Source of the DNA: JAGWBF01 sp963663025
GTDB lineage: Bacteria > Chloroflexota > Dehalococcoidia > Lucifugimonadales > JAGWBF01
Assembly: GCA_963663025.1 (NCBI GenBank)
Contig: OY760073.1
Span: forward strand, 1,426,001 to 1,490,000
Direction: 5' to 3'
DNA length: 64,000 nt
The notes beneath the pieces were generated by a model. The model saw only the letters and a program-made list of their open reading frames with translations, searched no databases and was not told the DNA's origin. Below, in pieces: positions 28,640 through 36,963 of the stretch (position 1 is its first letter; each line of letters starts with the position of its first letter). The translations under genes were made by a program, and so were the position numbers.

Positions 28640-29671
28640 ATGACAGATAGGCCCGTGAGCACTTGGTGGGAGCCTTTCAAGCTGGTCCTGATTGCCACGG
28701 GCCTGCTCCTATGCATCTTAGTGGCGGCCACTCTCTCCCTTACCAACGGCATACCCACTCTATCGATGTCGGAGGTATGGGGCATACTCCGGGGAGAGGA
28801 GGCGGAGCGACTGGCGAGGCTGGCCGTCCTGGAGATCCGGGCTCCCAGAGTGGCGCTCGCCATCCTGAGCGGGGCGGCCCTGGGCTTAACCGGGGCGATG
28901 ATGCAGGACAGCTTGAGAAATCCGCTGGCTGCTCCGGAGCTTCTGGGCGTGGCCTCCGGGGCCTCCCTTGCTGTGGCGGTCGTCACCCTCTTCCAGGTCC
29001 CGCTGCTCCTGGTTTTTTATCCTTGGGCGGCGCTCGTGGGCGGCCTGCTCGCGGGGGCTATGGTGATCATGGCGGCGAAGGGAGCGCGAAGCCCCCTGCA
29101 GGTCGTGCTCGTGGGCGTCGCAGTGACGGTCTTCATCAATGCGTGCATCATCGCCCTCATCAGTTTGGCGGGCACCAGCGGGTCGGTCCTCGTCCTATTC
29201 TTCTTCCTCCTGGGCAGCCTGGCGAACAGAACCTGGGAGCACGTATGGATCGTCGCACCTTGGGTGGCGGTCTGCCTGCCCTTGGGGCTGCTGCTGGCGC
29301 GACCGTTGAACACGCTCCGTTTGGGCGATCATGCAGCGCAGTCGCTGGGGATGAGGGTTGGGCGCGTGCGGATGGTGGTCCTGCTGCTCGGCGCGGGGCT
29401 TGTGGCTGCGGTGGTGGCTGTCACCGGCCCAATCGGGTGGATAGGACTCCTTGCCCCGCATCTATCCCGGCGAGTCCTACGCAGTGAGGATCCGCGAAAG
29501 TCTTTAGCGTTCTCTGCACTCATGGGCGCTGCGCTCCTCACCATGGCGGATGTTGGGGCGAAACTCGCCATCGCCCCCGCAGAGACCCCCGTGGGGCTAT
29601 GGACAGCGGTGGTGGGCGGGCCAGTCCTGCTTCTGCTGCTAAGAGACAGGATTCTCAAAAGTGTCAATTAG
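28640..29671 (+). CDS. FecCD-family iron-siderophore permease 1
   Basis: 343 residues, about nine to ten membrane segments. Seen: EIRAPRVALAILSGAALGLTGAMMQDSLRNPLAAPELLGVASGA in pieces (RAPRVALAILSGAALGLTG, then NPLAAPELLGVASGA), the FecCD hallmark, and TGPIGWIGLLAPHLSRRVL, the coupling loop to the ATPase. It imports ferric siderophore or cobalamin/heme from the binding lipoprotein. It begins 27 bases after the binding-protein gene and overlaps the next permease by 11 bases. Confidence 0.9.
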   Translation: MTDRPVSTWWEPFKLVLIATGLLLCILVAATLSLTNGIPTLSMSEVWGILRGEEAERLARLAVLEIRAPRVALAILSGAALGLTGAMMQDSLRNPLAAPELLGVASGASLAVAVVTLFQVPLLLVFYPWAALVGGLLAGAMVIMAAKGARSPLQVVLVGVAVTVFINACIIALISLAGTSGSVLVLFFFLLGSLANRTWEHVWIVAPWVAVCLPLGLLLARPLNTLRLGDHAAQSLGMRVGRVRMVVLLLGAGLVAAVVAVTGPIGWIGLLAPHLSRRVLRSEDPRKSLAFSALMGAALLTMADVGAKLAIAPAETPVGLWTAVVGGPVLLLLLRDRILKSVN

Positions 29672-30734
29672 CATGACAAACGGTCGGGTGGATGCAGCAG
29701 ATGGGCGCCCTTGGGGCGCCAGGCGATTCTCCGTGCTGCTCATCGTAGGGCTGGCGCTCCTCGGTGTGCTGTTCGTGGTGCATCTGTCCACAGGCACAGT
29801 GCGCCTGGGACCGGACGAGGTGCTGGCGTCTCTCCTGGGAAGGCAGGGCGAAGACCTGCATCGGACCATCGTCTGGGAATTGCGACTACCCAGATCGCTC
29901 ATCGCCATCGTTGCCGGAGCGCTGCTGGGGACGGCCGGGGCGGTACTCCAGGTCGTCGTGCAGAACAAATTGGCGGAGCCTGGCATCACCGGCGTGACAG
30001 CGGGGGGAATCCTCGTTGCCGTTCTGTGGACCGCGGGCATCGGAGGGCTTCCGCACCCTGGGAGTTTCATGCCCCTCATTGTGTTGCTTGGGTGTTTGGG
30101 CGCGGGTTCGTTGGTATTCGCCATGAGTTGGAGCGGCGGAATCCATCCGCTGCGGATGTTGCTCAGCGGAGTGTTGGTCACCGCAATCTTCTCGTCCGTG
30201 ACCGCGTTCATTATGCTGCGTGCCCAGGCCGGCGTGGGAGGCATCCTCCCCTGGATCATCGGATCGTTGAATGGACGCGTCTGGGTCCACTGGGACCAAC
30301 TGTGGCCGTGGGCGGTGGCAGCTCTGCTGTTGGTGTTGCTGGCCGTCCGCCCTATGAACATCCTCCAGCTCGGCGACAGCGTGGCCACCGCCAGGGGGAT
30401 GCGGGTCAACGTTGCGCGCACCGGGCTCTTCTGCCTCGCTGCCCTGCTCACCGCGGCGGCGGTTTCCGTGGTGGGGGCTGTCGGGTTCCTCGGCCTCGTG
30501 GCTCCGCACATCGCGCGCTGGCTGACCGGGGAGGATGCCCGCCGCCTGCTGCCGGTTGCAGCTGTGGTTGGCGCGGCGCTATTAATCGGAGCAGACATCA
30601 TTTCCCAGGGGGTCACCATACGCCCACCATTCCCGGCGCCAATGCACCGGCCGGGGCTGCCGGTGGGAGCGGTCGTGGCGTTCATGGGAGCACCATTTTT
30701 CCTCTATATTCTTCGCCGGGGGGCGGCGCGATGA
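29661..30734 (+). CDS. FecCD-family iron-siderophore permease 2
   Basis: 357 residues; GTG at 29661 or ATG at 29673. Family hallmarks: ELRLPRSLIAIVAGALLGTAGAVLQ, shown here as LRLPRSLIAIVAGALLG, then EPGITGVTAGGILVAV and VGAVGFLGLVAPHIARWLTG. Together with permease 1 it would form the heterodimeric membrane channel of a FecBCDE/FhuBCD importer. Its stop overlaps the ATPase start as ATGA. Confidence 0.9.
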   Translation: MSISMTNGRVDAADGRPWGARRFSVLLIVGLALLGVLFVVHLSTGTVRLGPDEVLASLLGRQGEDLHRTIVWELRLPRSLIAIVAGALLGTAGAVLQVVVQNKLAEPGITGVTAGGILVAVLWTAGIGGLPHPGSFMPLIVLLGCLGAGSLVFAMSWSGGIHPLRMLLSGVLVTAIFSSVTAFIMLRAQAGVGGILPWIIGSLNGRVWVHWDQLWPWAVAALLLVLLAVRPMNILQLGDSVATARGMRVNVARTGLFCLAALLTAAAVSVVGAVGFLGLVAPHIARWLTGEDARRLLPVAAVVGAALLIGADIISQGVTIRPPFPAPMHRPGLPVGAVVAFMGAPFFLYILRRGAAR

Positions 30735-31573
30735 TGCAAGAGACGGTCATATTAGACGCCCAGTCCGTCTCCGTGCGACTGGGCAAGAGTCCGGTTCTGA
30801 ACGATGTGACGCTCTCCATTCTCCGGGGGAGCGTGACTGCTATCATCGGTCCAAACGGGTCCGGGAAGTCCACTCTGCTTCGTACTCTCGCCCGCCTCCT
30901 GCGCCCTGAAACGGGCACCGTCCTGCTGGACGGTGCAGCCATTGCCAAGATGTCCCCCGGACAGGTGGCGCGGCAGATCGCTGCCCTGTCTCAGTCACCG
31001 GGAGTCGTTCCGGGGATGACGGTACAGGAGCTGGTCGAACAGGGCCGTTATCCCCATACCGGTCCCCTTCGAATACATTCCGAAAGGGACCGCGCGGCGG
31101 TTGAGCGGGCGCTGGAACTCACGTCCTCTAGCCGTTTCCGTCACCGCCTCATAGATAGCCTCTCCGGGGGTGAGCGCCAGCGGGTCTGGCTAGCGCTTGC
31201 CCTGGCCCAGGAGCCTCGCATCCTCCTCTTGGATGAGCCCACAACGTTCCTGGACGTAAACCATCAGATTCAGGCGCTAAATCTCATCCAGGCTTTGAAC
31301 CGTGACCACGGCCTTACCGTGGTCATGGCGCTCCACGACCTGAACCAGGCGTCTCGCTACGCTGAGCGCCTGGTGGTTCTGAACAGCGGCAGCATTGTTG
31401 AGGAAGGGCCGCCCACGGCGGTAATGCGGGAGGATGTGCTCGCTTCGGTCTTTAATGTCCGGGCACATGTCAGCGTCTCTCCTATAGACGGCGCCCTTCT
31501 CTGCCATCCCTACGAGGCGCTTCCGGGGGAGGACGACGGCGCGTACTCGGGGTTCGCGGGCTTAGAGGCGTAA
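30731..31573 (+). CDS. FecE/FhuC-type ABC transporter ATP-binding protein
   Basis: 280 residues from the ATG at 30731. Walker A GPNGSGKST, Q-loop AALSQSPGVVPGMTVQELVEQGRYPH, signature LSGGERQR, Walker B ILLLDEPTTFLD and H-loop ALHDLNQA, all in the FecE/FhuC style. It powers the two permeases upstream. The same frame stays open back to 29711 across the permease, which is a chance overlap and not part of this protein. Confidence 0.9.
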   Translation: MMQETVILDAQSVSVRLGKSPVLNDVTLSILRGSVTAIIGPNGSGKSTLLRTLARLLRPETGTVLLDGAAIAKMSPGQVARQIAALSQSPGVVPGMTVQELVEQGRYPHTGPLRIHSERDRAAVERALELTSSSRFRHRLIDSLSGGERQRVWLALALAQEPRILLLDEPTTFLDVNHQIQALNLIQALNRDHGLTVVMALHDLNQASRYAERLVVLNSGSIVEEGPPTAVMREDVLASVFNVRAHVSVSPIDGALLCHPYEALPGEDDGAYSGFAGLEA

Positions 31574-31768
31574 GCAGCTAGGGCTCTTGATGCCCCAGGT
31601 GGGAATCTCCCAGTGCACTGGCTGTATCATGACCTCCTTGCGAAGAGTCCGCAATTCAGTCTGGCGGATCCGCTTACCGGGACCCGTTATGTCATTGGGG
31701 ATACTGCGTTGCGGGACTATAAGCCCGCCAAGCCAGAGTTCGAAGACGGTTCCCTCTACCTAAGACTT
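31574..31768. other. Short gap after the siderophore operon
   Basis: About 195 bases with no gene; no T-tailed hairpin was found after the ATPase stop. Confidence 0.4.
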
Positions 31769-31845
31769 TGGTAGGCCGTCAGGGATTCGAACCCTGGACA
31801 CCCGGATTAAAAGTCCGGTGCTCTGACCAACTGAGCTAACGGCCC
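31769..31845 (-). tRNA. tRNA-Lys (TTT)
   Basis: On the minus strand the acceptor GGGCCGT pairs with ACGGCCT; the anticodon arm CCGGA-CTTTTAA-TCCGG carries anticodon TTT; the T-loop is GGTTCGAATC. Discriminator A is at 31772 and CCA is encoded at 31769-31771. Confidence 0.95.
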
Positions 31846-31956
31846 TCGACCACCCCCAGGATGGGGGTATGGCAGCGCCTCATTGGGGCTGCCATCTCCT
31901 ATGATACACTATCGACGCCCCATATACGCTCCATATCATAAGCAAGGTAATCAGCC

Positions 31957-34299
31957 ATGGTTGAAACCGCAGACCTTCTCCAACAGATGCGCGAATCCCT
32001 TCCCGACCCGTCCGGAGCCGTGAACCTTGCAGGGCTGGACGGGCGGGTGGATATCCTCCGGGACTCTCACGGCATCCCGCACATCCGCGCTGGCACAACG
32101 AAGGACGCCTTCTTCGCCCAGGGATTCGCAACCGCCCAGGACCGCCTCTGGCACATGGAGTACGACCGCCGCCGCGCTTACGGTCGGTGGGCGGAAGTGG
32201 CCGGCTCCGGCGCCCTGGAACAGGATGTGTTGATGCGGCGTCTGCGGCTGAAGCAGAGTGCCCAAATAGACTACGAAGCGGTCATGCCCGAGACCCGGGC
32301 GATGCTGGGCAACTACGCCGCGGGGGTGAACGCCTTCATCGAGTCCACGGCCCGCCTGCCAATCGAGTTCAGCCTCACCGGCACCCGGCCCGAGCCGTGG
32401 GCGCCATGGGACGGACTGGCTGTGTTCAAGGTGCGCCACGTCATGATGGGCGTCTTCGAAGCTAAGCTGTGGCGCGCCCGGCTGGTACAGGCCCTCGGCC
32501 CAGAAGCCACCGCCAAGCTGTTTCCGGGCTACGAGCAGGACCAGCTTGTCATCGTCCCTCCTGGCCTGAGGTTTGACGGCCCGATAGAGGAGGCGCTCGA
32601 AGAGCTGAGCAGCTCGCTGGAGGCCATCGAGGGTCTTGCATCCACCGAGGCGGGCAGCAACAACTGGGCATTGCATGGCAGCCGCGCCGCCTCGGGCAAA
32701 CCCCTGGTGGCAGGCGACCCACACAGGGCCCTGGAGGTGCCCAACGTCTACTACCAGAACCACCTGTCCTGTCCTGACTTCGATGTAATCGGCCTCTCCT
32801 TTCCCGGGCTTCCCGGCTTCCCCCACTTCGGGCACAACCCCCATGTCTGCTGGTGCGTCACCCATGCCAACGCCGACTACCAGGACCTGTACGTCGAGCG
32901 CTTCCATACCGATGACTCCAGCCGATACCTGTTCATGGACGAATGGAAGCAGGCCGATGTCCTCCGCGAGACCATTCACGTTAAGGACGGCCAACCAGTC
33001 CAGGTCGACTCAGCGGCTACCCAGCACGGTCCAGTCATCGGCGGGGACCCCCGGAAGGGTTATGGGCTGGCCCTGAAATACACTGCGCTGGAACAGCCCA
33101 ACACATGGGCGGACTCCCTGCTTCCCATGATGATGGCCGGTTCGGCGGCGGCCATGGATGAGGCCATGCGGCCCTGGGTGGACCCGGTCAACAGCTTCGT
33201 CTTTGCCGACGTTCACGGCGAAATCCGCTACCTCATGCGGGGCAAGGTCCCCCAAAGGTCCAGTGCCAATCGCTGGGTACCGGTTCCAGGATGGACGGGA
33301 GAGCATGAGTGGGGTGAGTGTATCCCCTTCGAGGAGCTGCCGAGGGCCAAGAGCCCTGACACCGATTACATCGTCACCGCCAACAATCGCATAGCCGGCG
33401 CCGACTATCCTTACTACATAGCCTTCGACTATGCGCCGGGGTTCCGGGCAAAGCGCATAACCTCCCGCTTGACGGATATGGAGAAGGGTGTCTCTGCCGA
33501 GGACGCCCCATCCATCCACGCCGAGCGAAAGTCCATTCCGGCGATGGAGTACCTGAATGCCCTGAAGGATGTAGAACCTCTTGACAGCATTTCCGCCTGG
33601 GCTATGGAACAGCTTGCAGCTTGGGATGGCAGCATGGAGCGGGGCGGCGCGGCCCCGATGATTTACGGCGCCTTCCAGGTGCACCTGGTTAGACGCATGG
33701 TGGGCTACATCTTTGGACCTCTACGGGACGAAGCCCTGTCGGACACCGGACGGGGAGGCGCAGGCCACGTAGCGCGATTGCGGGCTAGATTCTCGACGAT
33801 GGCCCTCACCAACGACCGCTCCCTTCTTCCCGAGGGAGTCGCATGGCATGACGTCATGGCGGAGGCCCTGAGAGACGGGTGCGCCTACCTGCATGATACT
33901 CTGGGACCCGACCCTGCGTCCTGGATGTGGGGCACCCTGCATAGGACCGCCCCAACCCACCCGCTCTCAGCAAGCTACCCGGAGCATGCTGATACGTTGA
34001 ATCCCCCTTCTTTTCCCATGGGAGGCGACGGCGACACGCCCCAAGCCGCCAGTTACTCCATGGGCCAGCCCTTCCACATTACCAGCACATCGGTTGCAAG
34101 ATATGTGTTCGACACGGCCGATTGGAGCAGGTCGGCGTGGGTGGTGCCCCTGGGCAGTTCCGGTCATCCCGGCAGCCCCCACTACGCTGACCAAGCCCCC
34201 ATGTGGGCTGGGGTCACCATGGTCCCTATGCTCTACGACTGGGAAGAAGTCACCAGGGACGCCGAGACCGCTCAGACCCTGAATCCTACTGGAGCCTAG
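31957..34299 (+). CDS. Penicillin acylase family Ntn-hydrolase
   Basis: 780 residues, the usual length. This family is made as a precursor that cuts itself; the new N-terminal Ser is the nucleophile. Seen: an alpha-chain start GRVDILRDSHGIPHIRAGT, FAQGFATAQDRLWHMEYDRR, and the cleavage site EAGSNNWALHG, where Ser234 is the expected nucleophile after Gly233. Further on, GDPHRALEVPNVYYQNHL and TANNRIAGADYPYYIAFDY are beta-chain motifs. No signal peptide is visible. Members hydrolyse amides of beta-lactams, acyl-homoserine lactones or other N-acyl compounds; substrate here unknown. Its TAG shares the four bases CTAG with the stop of the convergent CinA gene. Confidence 0.9.
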   Translation: MVETADLLQQMRESLPDPSGAVNLAGLDGRVDILRDSHGIPHIRAGTTKDAFFAQGFATAQDRLWHMEYDRRRAYGRWAEVAGSGALEQDVLMRRLRLKQSAQIDYEAVMPETRAMLGNYAAGVNAFIESTARLPIEFSLTGTRPEPWAPWDGLAVFKVRHVMMGVFEAKLWRARLVQALGPEATAKLFPGYEQDQLVIVPPGLRFDGPIEEALEELSSSLEAIEGLASTEAGSNNWALHGSRAASGKPLVAGDPHRALEVPNVYYQNHLSCPDFDVIGLSFPGLPGFPHFGHNPHVCWCVTHANADYQDLYVERFHTDDSSRYLFMDEWKQADVLRETIHVKDGQPVQVDSAATQHGPVIGGDPRKGYGLALKYTALEQPNTWADSLLPMMMAGSAAAMDEAMRPWVDPVNSFVFADVHGEIRYLMRGKVPQRSSANRWVPVPGWTGEHEWGECIPFEELPRAKSPDTDYIVTANNRIAGADYPYYIAFDYAPGFRAKRITSRLTDMEKGVSAEDAPSIHAERKSIPAMEYLNALKDVEPLDSISAWAMEQLAAWDGSMERGGAAPMIYGAFQVHLVRRMVGYIFGPLRDEALSDTGRGGAGHVARLRARFSTMALTNDRSLLPEGVAWHDVMAEALRDGCAYLHDTLGPDPASWMWGTLHRTAPTHPLSASYPEHADTLNPPSFPMGGDGDTPQAASYSMGQPFHITSTSVARYVFDTADWSRSAWVVPLGSSGHPGSPHYADQAPMWAGVTMVPMLYDWEEVTRDAETAQTLNPTGA

Positions 34300-35570
34300 T
34301 CCCGGGCGCTCTCGGGCTTCCCAATCAGTACGTCTCGGACGACGTTGAGGGCGTTCAGAGTTAGCCTCCGACGGTCCGATAGCCCCCTGCCAGCATAGCT
34401 ATAGGTGCGCTCCCGGAGAACATTTTGGCCTCCGATCACGCCGTTGAAGGCAAGATAGCTCGTGCCTCTTGCCAGGTTCTCGGCAGGCTTCTCATCGCCG
34501 GGCACTCCGTGCACCGCCAAGCCAAGATCAGCGCCCGTCTTCTCCCGCACCCTTCGCGCCAGGGAGGCAGTCAGCAAAGCATGGTCCTCTTTCTGTCCTT
34601 GCGCACCAATGGGAAAGACCCGGTCCTGGAGCAGCAGGGAGTCCATGGAACCCCCAGATCCAGCGATCATTCCTCCAAGGAAGCAGCTTAACGATGCCCT
34701 CTGCAGGTTTTCGGCAACCATCCCGGCTGTGATGTCCTCATAAACTGCTATAGAAAGGAACTCTTTCTCCAGCAGACTCCCTACCACGCTCTCCATGGTC
34801 TCGTCGTCGGTCCCGAACACATGGCCACCGAGAAGACCCCTTACTTCTTCCTCCACCGGAGCAATAAGCGCCTGGATGCCATCTGGAGTACCCGACTTTG
34901 CTGCAATCCGCACATCCACTTGGCCGGGATGGGCCAGCACACCCACCGTGGGGTTGCCCGAGTTCGCGATCAGGTGGCCAATCCGGGCGTCCACGCTGCT
35001 CTCCCCCAGGTCGGCCACTTTCAGCACCCGGTAGGCGATGGTCTCAGAGATGCCGAATTTGCGCCCCAGGTAAGGGACCAGCTCGTTGTCGAACAGCCAC
35101 TTCAGCTCCACCGGGACACCAGGCAGAGACATGATCACGCCCCTGCTATCTTCCACGATGAAAGACGGGGCTGTGCCGTTGGGGTTCTCTACCGGGATAG
35201 CTCCTTCGGGGATGTACGCCTGTTTCTCATTGTTGGCGGTCAGGATGAGGCCGCGGCGCTGGAACCGCTGCCTGATTTGCTCCAATAGGTTGGGGTCCAG
35301 CACCAGCTGACGTCCCGTTACCTCGGCGACCACCTCTCGGGTGAGGTCATCCTGGGTCGGCCCCAATCCGCCGCCTGTGATCACGAGGTCGGACCTATCC
35401 AGGGCGCGGGTCAGCACCTCTTCCATTCGCTGGGGGTTGTCCCCCACGGTGCTCTTGTAGTACAGGTTGACCCCCAGGTCAGCCAGCCTTTGGGCCATCC
35501 ACGTTGCGTTGGTATCTACGATCTGGCCCAAGAGCAGCTCTGAGCCAACGGATACTATCTCAGCATTCAT
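34296..35570 (-). CDS. cinA: CinA family protein with a degenerate C-terminal amidase site
   Basis: 424 residues. The N-terminal MoaB/MogA-like domain is typical: EIVSVGSELLLGQIVDTNA, GDN, VITGGGLGPTQDDLTRE and SLPGVPVELKWLFD. It is proposed to hydrolyse ADP-ribose or salvage NMN. The C-terminal PncC domain (about residue 260 on) normally has AESCTGG with a Ser nucleophile; the matching stretch here reads AVYEDITAGMVAENL, lacking that Ser. Deamidase activity is therefore doubtful while the N-terminal domain looks intact. The gene converges with the acylase and diverges from the M42 peptidase. Confidence 0.85.
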   Translation of the reverse strand: MNAEIVSVGSELLLGQIVDTNATWMAQRLADLGVNLYYKSTVGDNPQRMEEVLTRALDRSDLVITGGGLGPTQDDLTREVVAEVTGRQLVLDPNLLEQIRQRFQRRGLILTANNEKQAYIPEGAIPVENPNGTAPSFIVEDSRGVIMSLPGVPVELKWLFDNELVPYLGRKFGISETIAYRVLKVADLGESSVDARIGHLIANSGNPTVGVLAHPGQVDVRIAAKSGTPDGIQALIAPVEEEVRGLLGGHVFGTDDETMESVVGSLLEKEFLSIAVYEDITAGMVAENLQRASLSCFLGGMIAGSGGSMDSLLLQDRVFPIGAQGQKEDHALLTASLARRVREKTGADLGLAVHGVPGDEKPAENLARGTSYLAFNGVIGGQNVLRERTYSYAGRGLSDRRRLTLNALNVVRDVLIGKPESARD

Positions 35571-35697
35571 GGGAGTTCACTTCTCCAATATGAATCCCCT
35601 TCTTTGGTGGGGACGGCGCAATTATACTCTGAACGCCGGGGCGTCAAAAGAACAGGTATTGTCCATGCCCCGGTCAACCCGTATATGGAGTGAACCA

Positions 35698-36825
35698 ATG
35701 GTGGGCAATGAAAATATAGAGGGAAACGTCCTCAAGATATTGGAGAGGCTGGGGCGGCAGCCGGCTGTTGCCTTCATGGAAGGCAGGGTGTCCGCTGAAA
35801 TCGTGGACATAGCATCCCGCGTCGGCCTCCCATCTCGCGCCGACGCCTTTGGCAACCTTTGGGTGACCTACGATGGACCTCGGTCAGACGACGACGACCT
35901 GCCCGACATCGCCTTCGTTGCCCACATGGACCACCCTGGGTTCGAAGTAGTGGAGGAGGTCGGAAAAGGCTATGTCGCACGGGCCTTGGGCGGAGTGCCA
36001 CCGGCCTCGCTTTCGCAAGGCGCTAGGCTGCTAGTTGTCCAGGAGGGTAGTGAATCTGTCCAAGCTACCGTGATACAGCACCACGGAGCCGAAGAAGAGC
36101 ATTCGGTCATCCTGGAGCTGGAGGAGGCCCGGCCCCTGCGCCTGCCGGCGCTGGCAGTGCTTGACCTGCCCAGCTTCCTGCCGGCCGAGGGTCGGGTCCA
36201 CATGAGGGCGGCCGACGACCTAGCCGGCTGCGCAACCATCCTTGCCGCCATGGGCAGGCTGGCCATTGATCTGGAACAAGCAAACGGAGACGTTGGGCGG
36301 GTGCACGGCATATTTACCAGGGCCGAAGAGGTGGGCCTCGTTGGAGCCAGGCTTCTCGCCGAAGCCGGAAGCCTACCCAAGGACTGCATCGTCGTATCTC
36401 TGGAAGCCAGCCGCAGCCTGCCGGGCGCCCTGATTGGAGACGGCCCGGTCATACGGGTGGGAGACGCGGCCTTTACCTTCGATGCTGGCGCAGAGGCAGT
36501 TCTCAACAGGGCCAGGGAGCAACTGCAGGACAAACTTCCCGGTTTCAGGTGCCAACGCCAGCTGATGAGTGGAGGCACATGCGAAGCCAGCGCCTTCATC
36601 TATCACAGCTATCGTGCCACCGGTATCGCCTTGCCCCTGGGCAATTACCACAACGCTACGGAAGACGGGGGAATAGGCGCGGAGTACATAGATATCGGCG
36701 ACCTGGAGCGGGCGGTGGAGCTTGTCGCAGAAGCTGCCCGTTCCGTCGCCAGCCGGAACCTCTCCCGCTCCTGGCAGAGGATTGCAGTCCTGCCGGACCA
36801 CCTACGGTACCGCCTTTCACCCTGA
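35698..36825 (+). CDS. M42-family metallopeptidase (glutamyl/tetrahedral aminopeptidase)
   Basis: 375 residues from the ATG at 35698 with GGAG eight bases upstream; an ATG at 35665 is the alternative. A di-zinc aminopeptidase: FVAHMDHPGF (first metal His/Asp), RAADDLAGCATILAA (bridging Asp), FTRAEEVGLVGARLLAE (Glu-Glu, catalytic base and metal), SLEAS, and IALPLGNYHNA near the C-terminus (last His). Family members assemble into large complexes and trim peptides. The cytoplasmic location fits the lack of a signal peptide. Confidence 0.85.
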   Translation: MVGNENIEGNVLKILERLGRQPAVAFMEGRVSAEIVDIASRVGLPSRADAFGNLWVTYDGPRSDDDDLPDIAFVAHMDHPGFEVVEEVGKGYVARALGGVPPASLSQGARLLVVQEGSESVQATVIQHHGAEEEHSVILELEEARPLRLPALAVLDLPSFLPAEGRVHMRAADDLAGCATILAAMGRLAIDLEQANGDVGRVHGIFTRAEEVGLVGARLLAEAGSLPKDCIVVSLEASRSLPGALIGDGPVIRVGDAAFTFDAGAEAVLNRAREQLQDKLPGFRCQRQLMSGGTCEASAFIYHSYRATGIALPLGNYHNATEDGGIGAEYIDIGDLERAVELVAEAARSVASRNLSRSWQRIAVLPDHLRYRLSP

Positions 36826-36834
36826 TGACATCCA

Positions 36835-36864
36835 TTGACAACAAAGGGATTGTGTGTTTATCAT
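36835..36864 (+). promoter_or_regulatory. Promoter of binding-lipoprotein copy 1
   Basis: TTGACA at 36835-36840 and TATCAT at 36859-36864 with an 18-base spacer. The same spacing is used by the two downstream copies. Confidence 0.7.
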
Positions 36865-36963
36865 CGCGGGAAATATCAATAATCATGAATTGTGATGCTG
36901 GATTTACCCGGTGCGGGGCTGTGGACGACTCATCTCAGTGATGGATCCATAAAGGAGGTAGTT

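Noticed and set aside
29711..30730. Long open frame upstream of and in phase with the FecE-type ATPase, overlapping permease 2
   Set aside because: The residues are Arg/Gly/Pro-rich and match no domain; the ATPase motifs begin only after 30731 and the permease in the other frame is clearly real.
31957..34299. Gene for a secreted acylase
   Set aside because: No signal peptide is visible, so export was not claimed.
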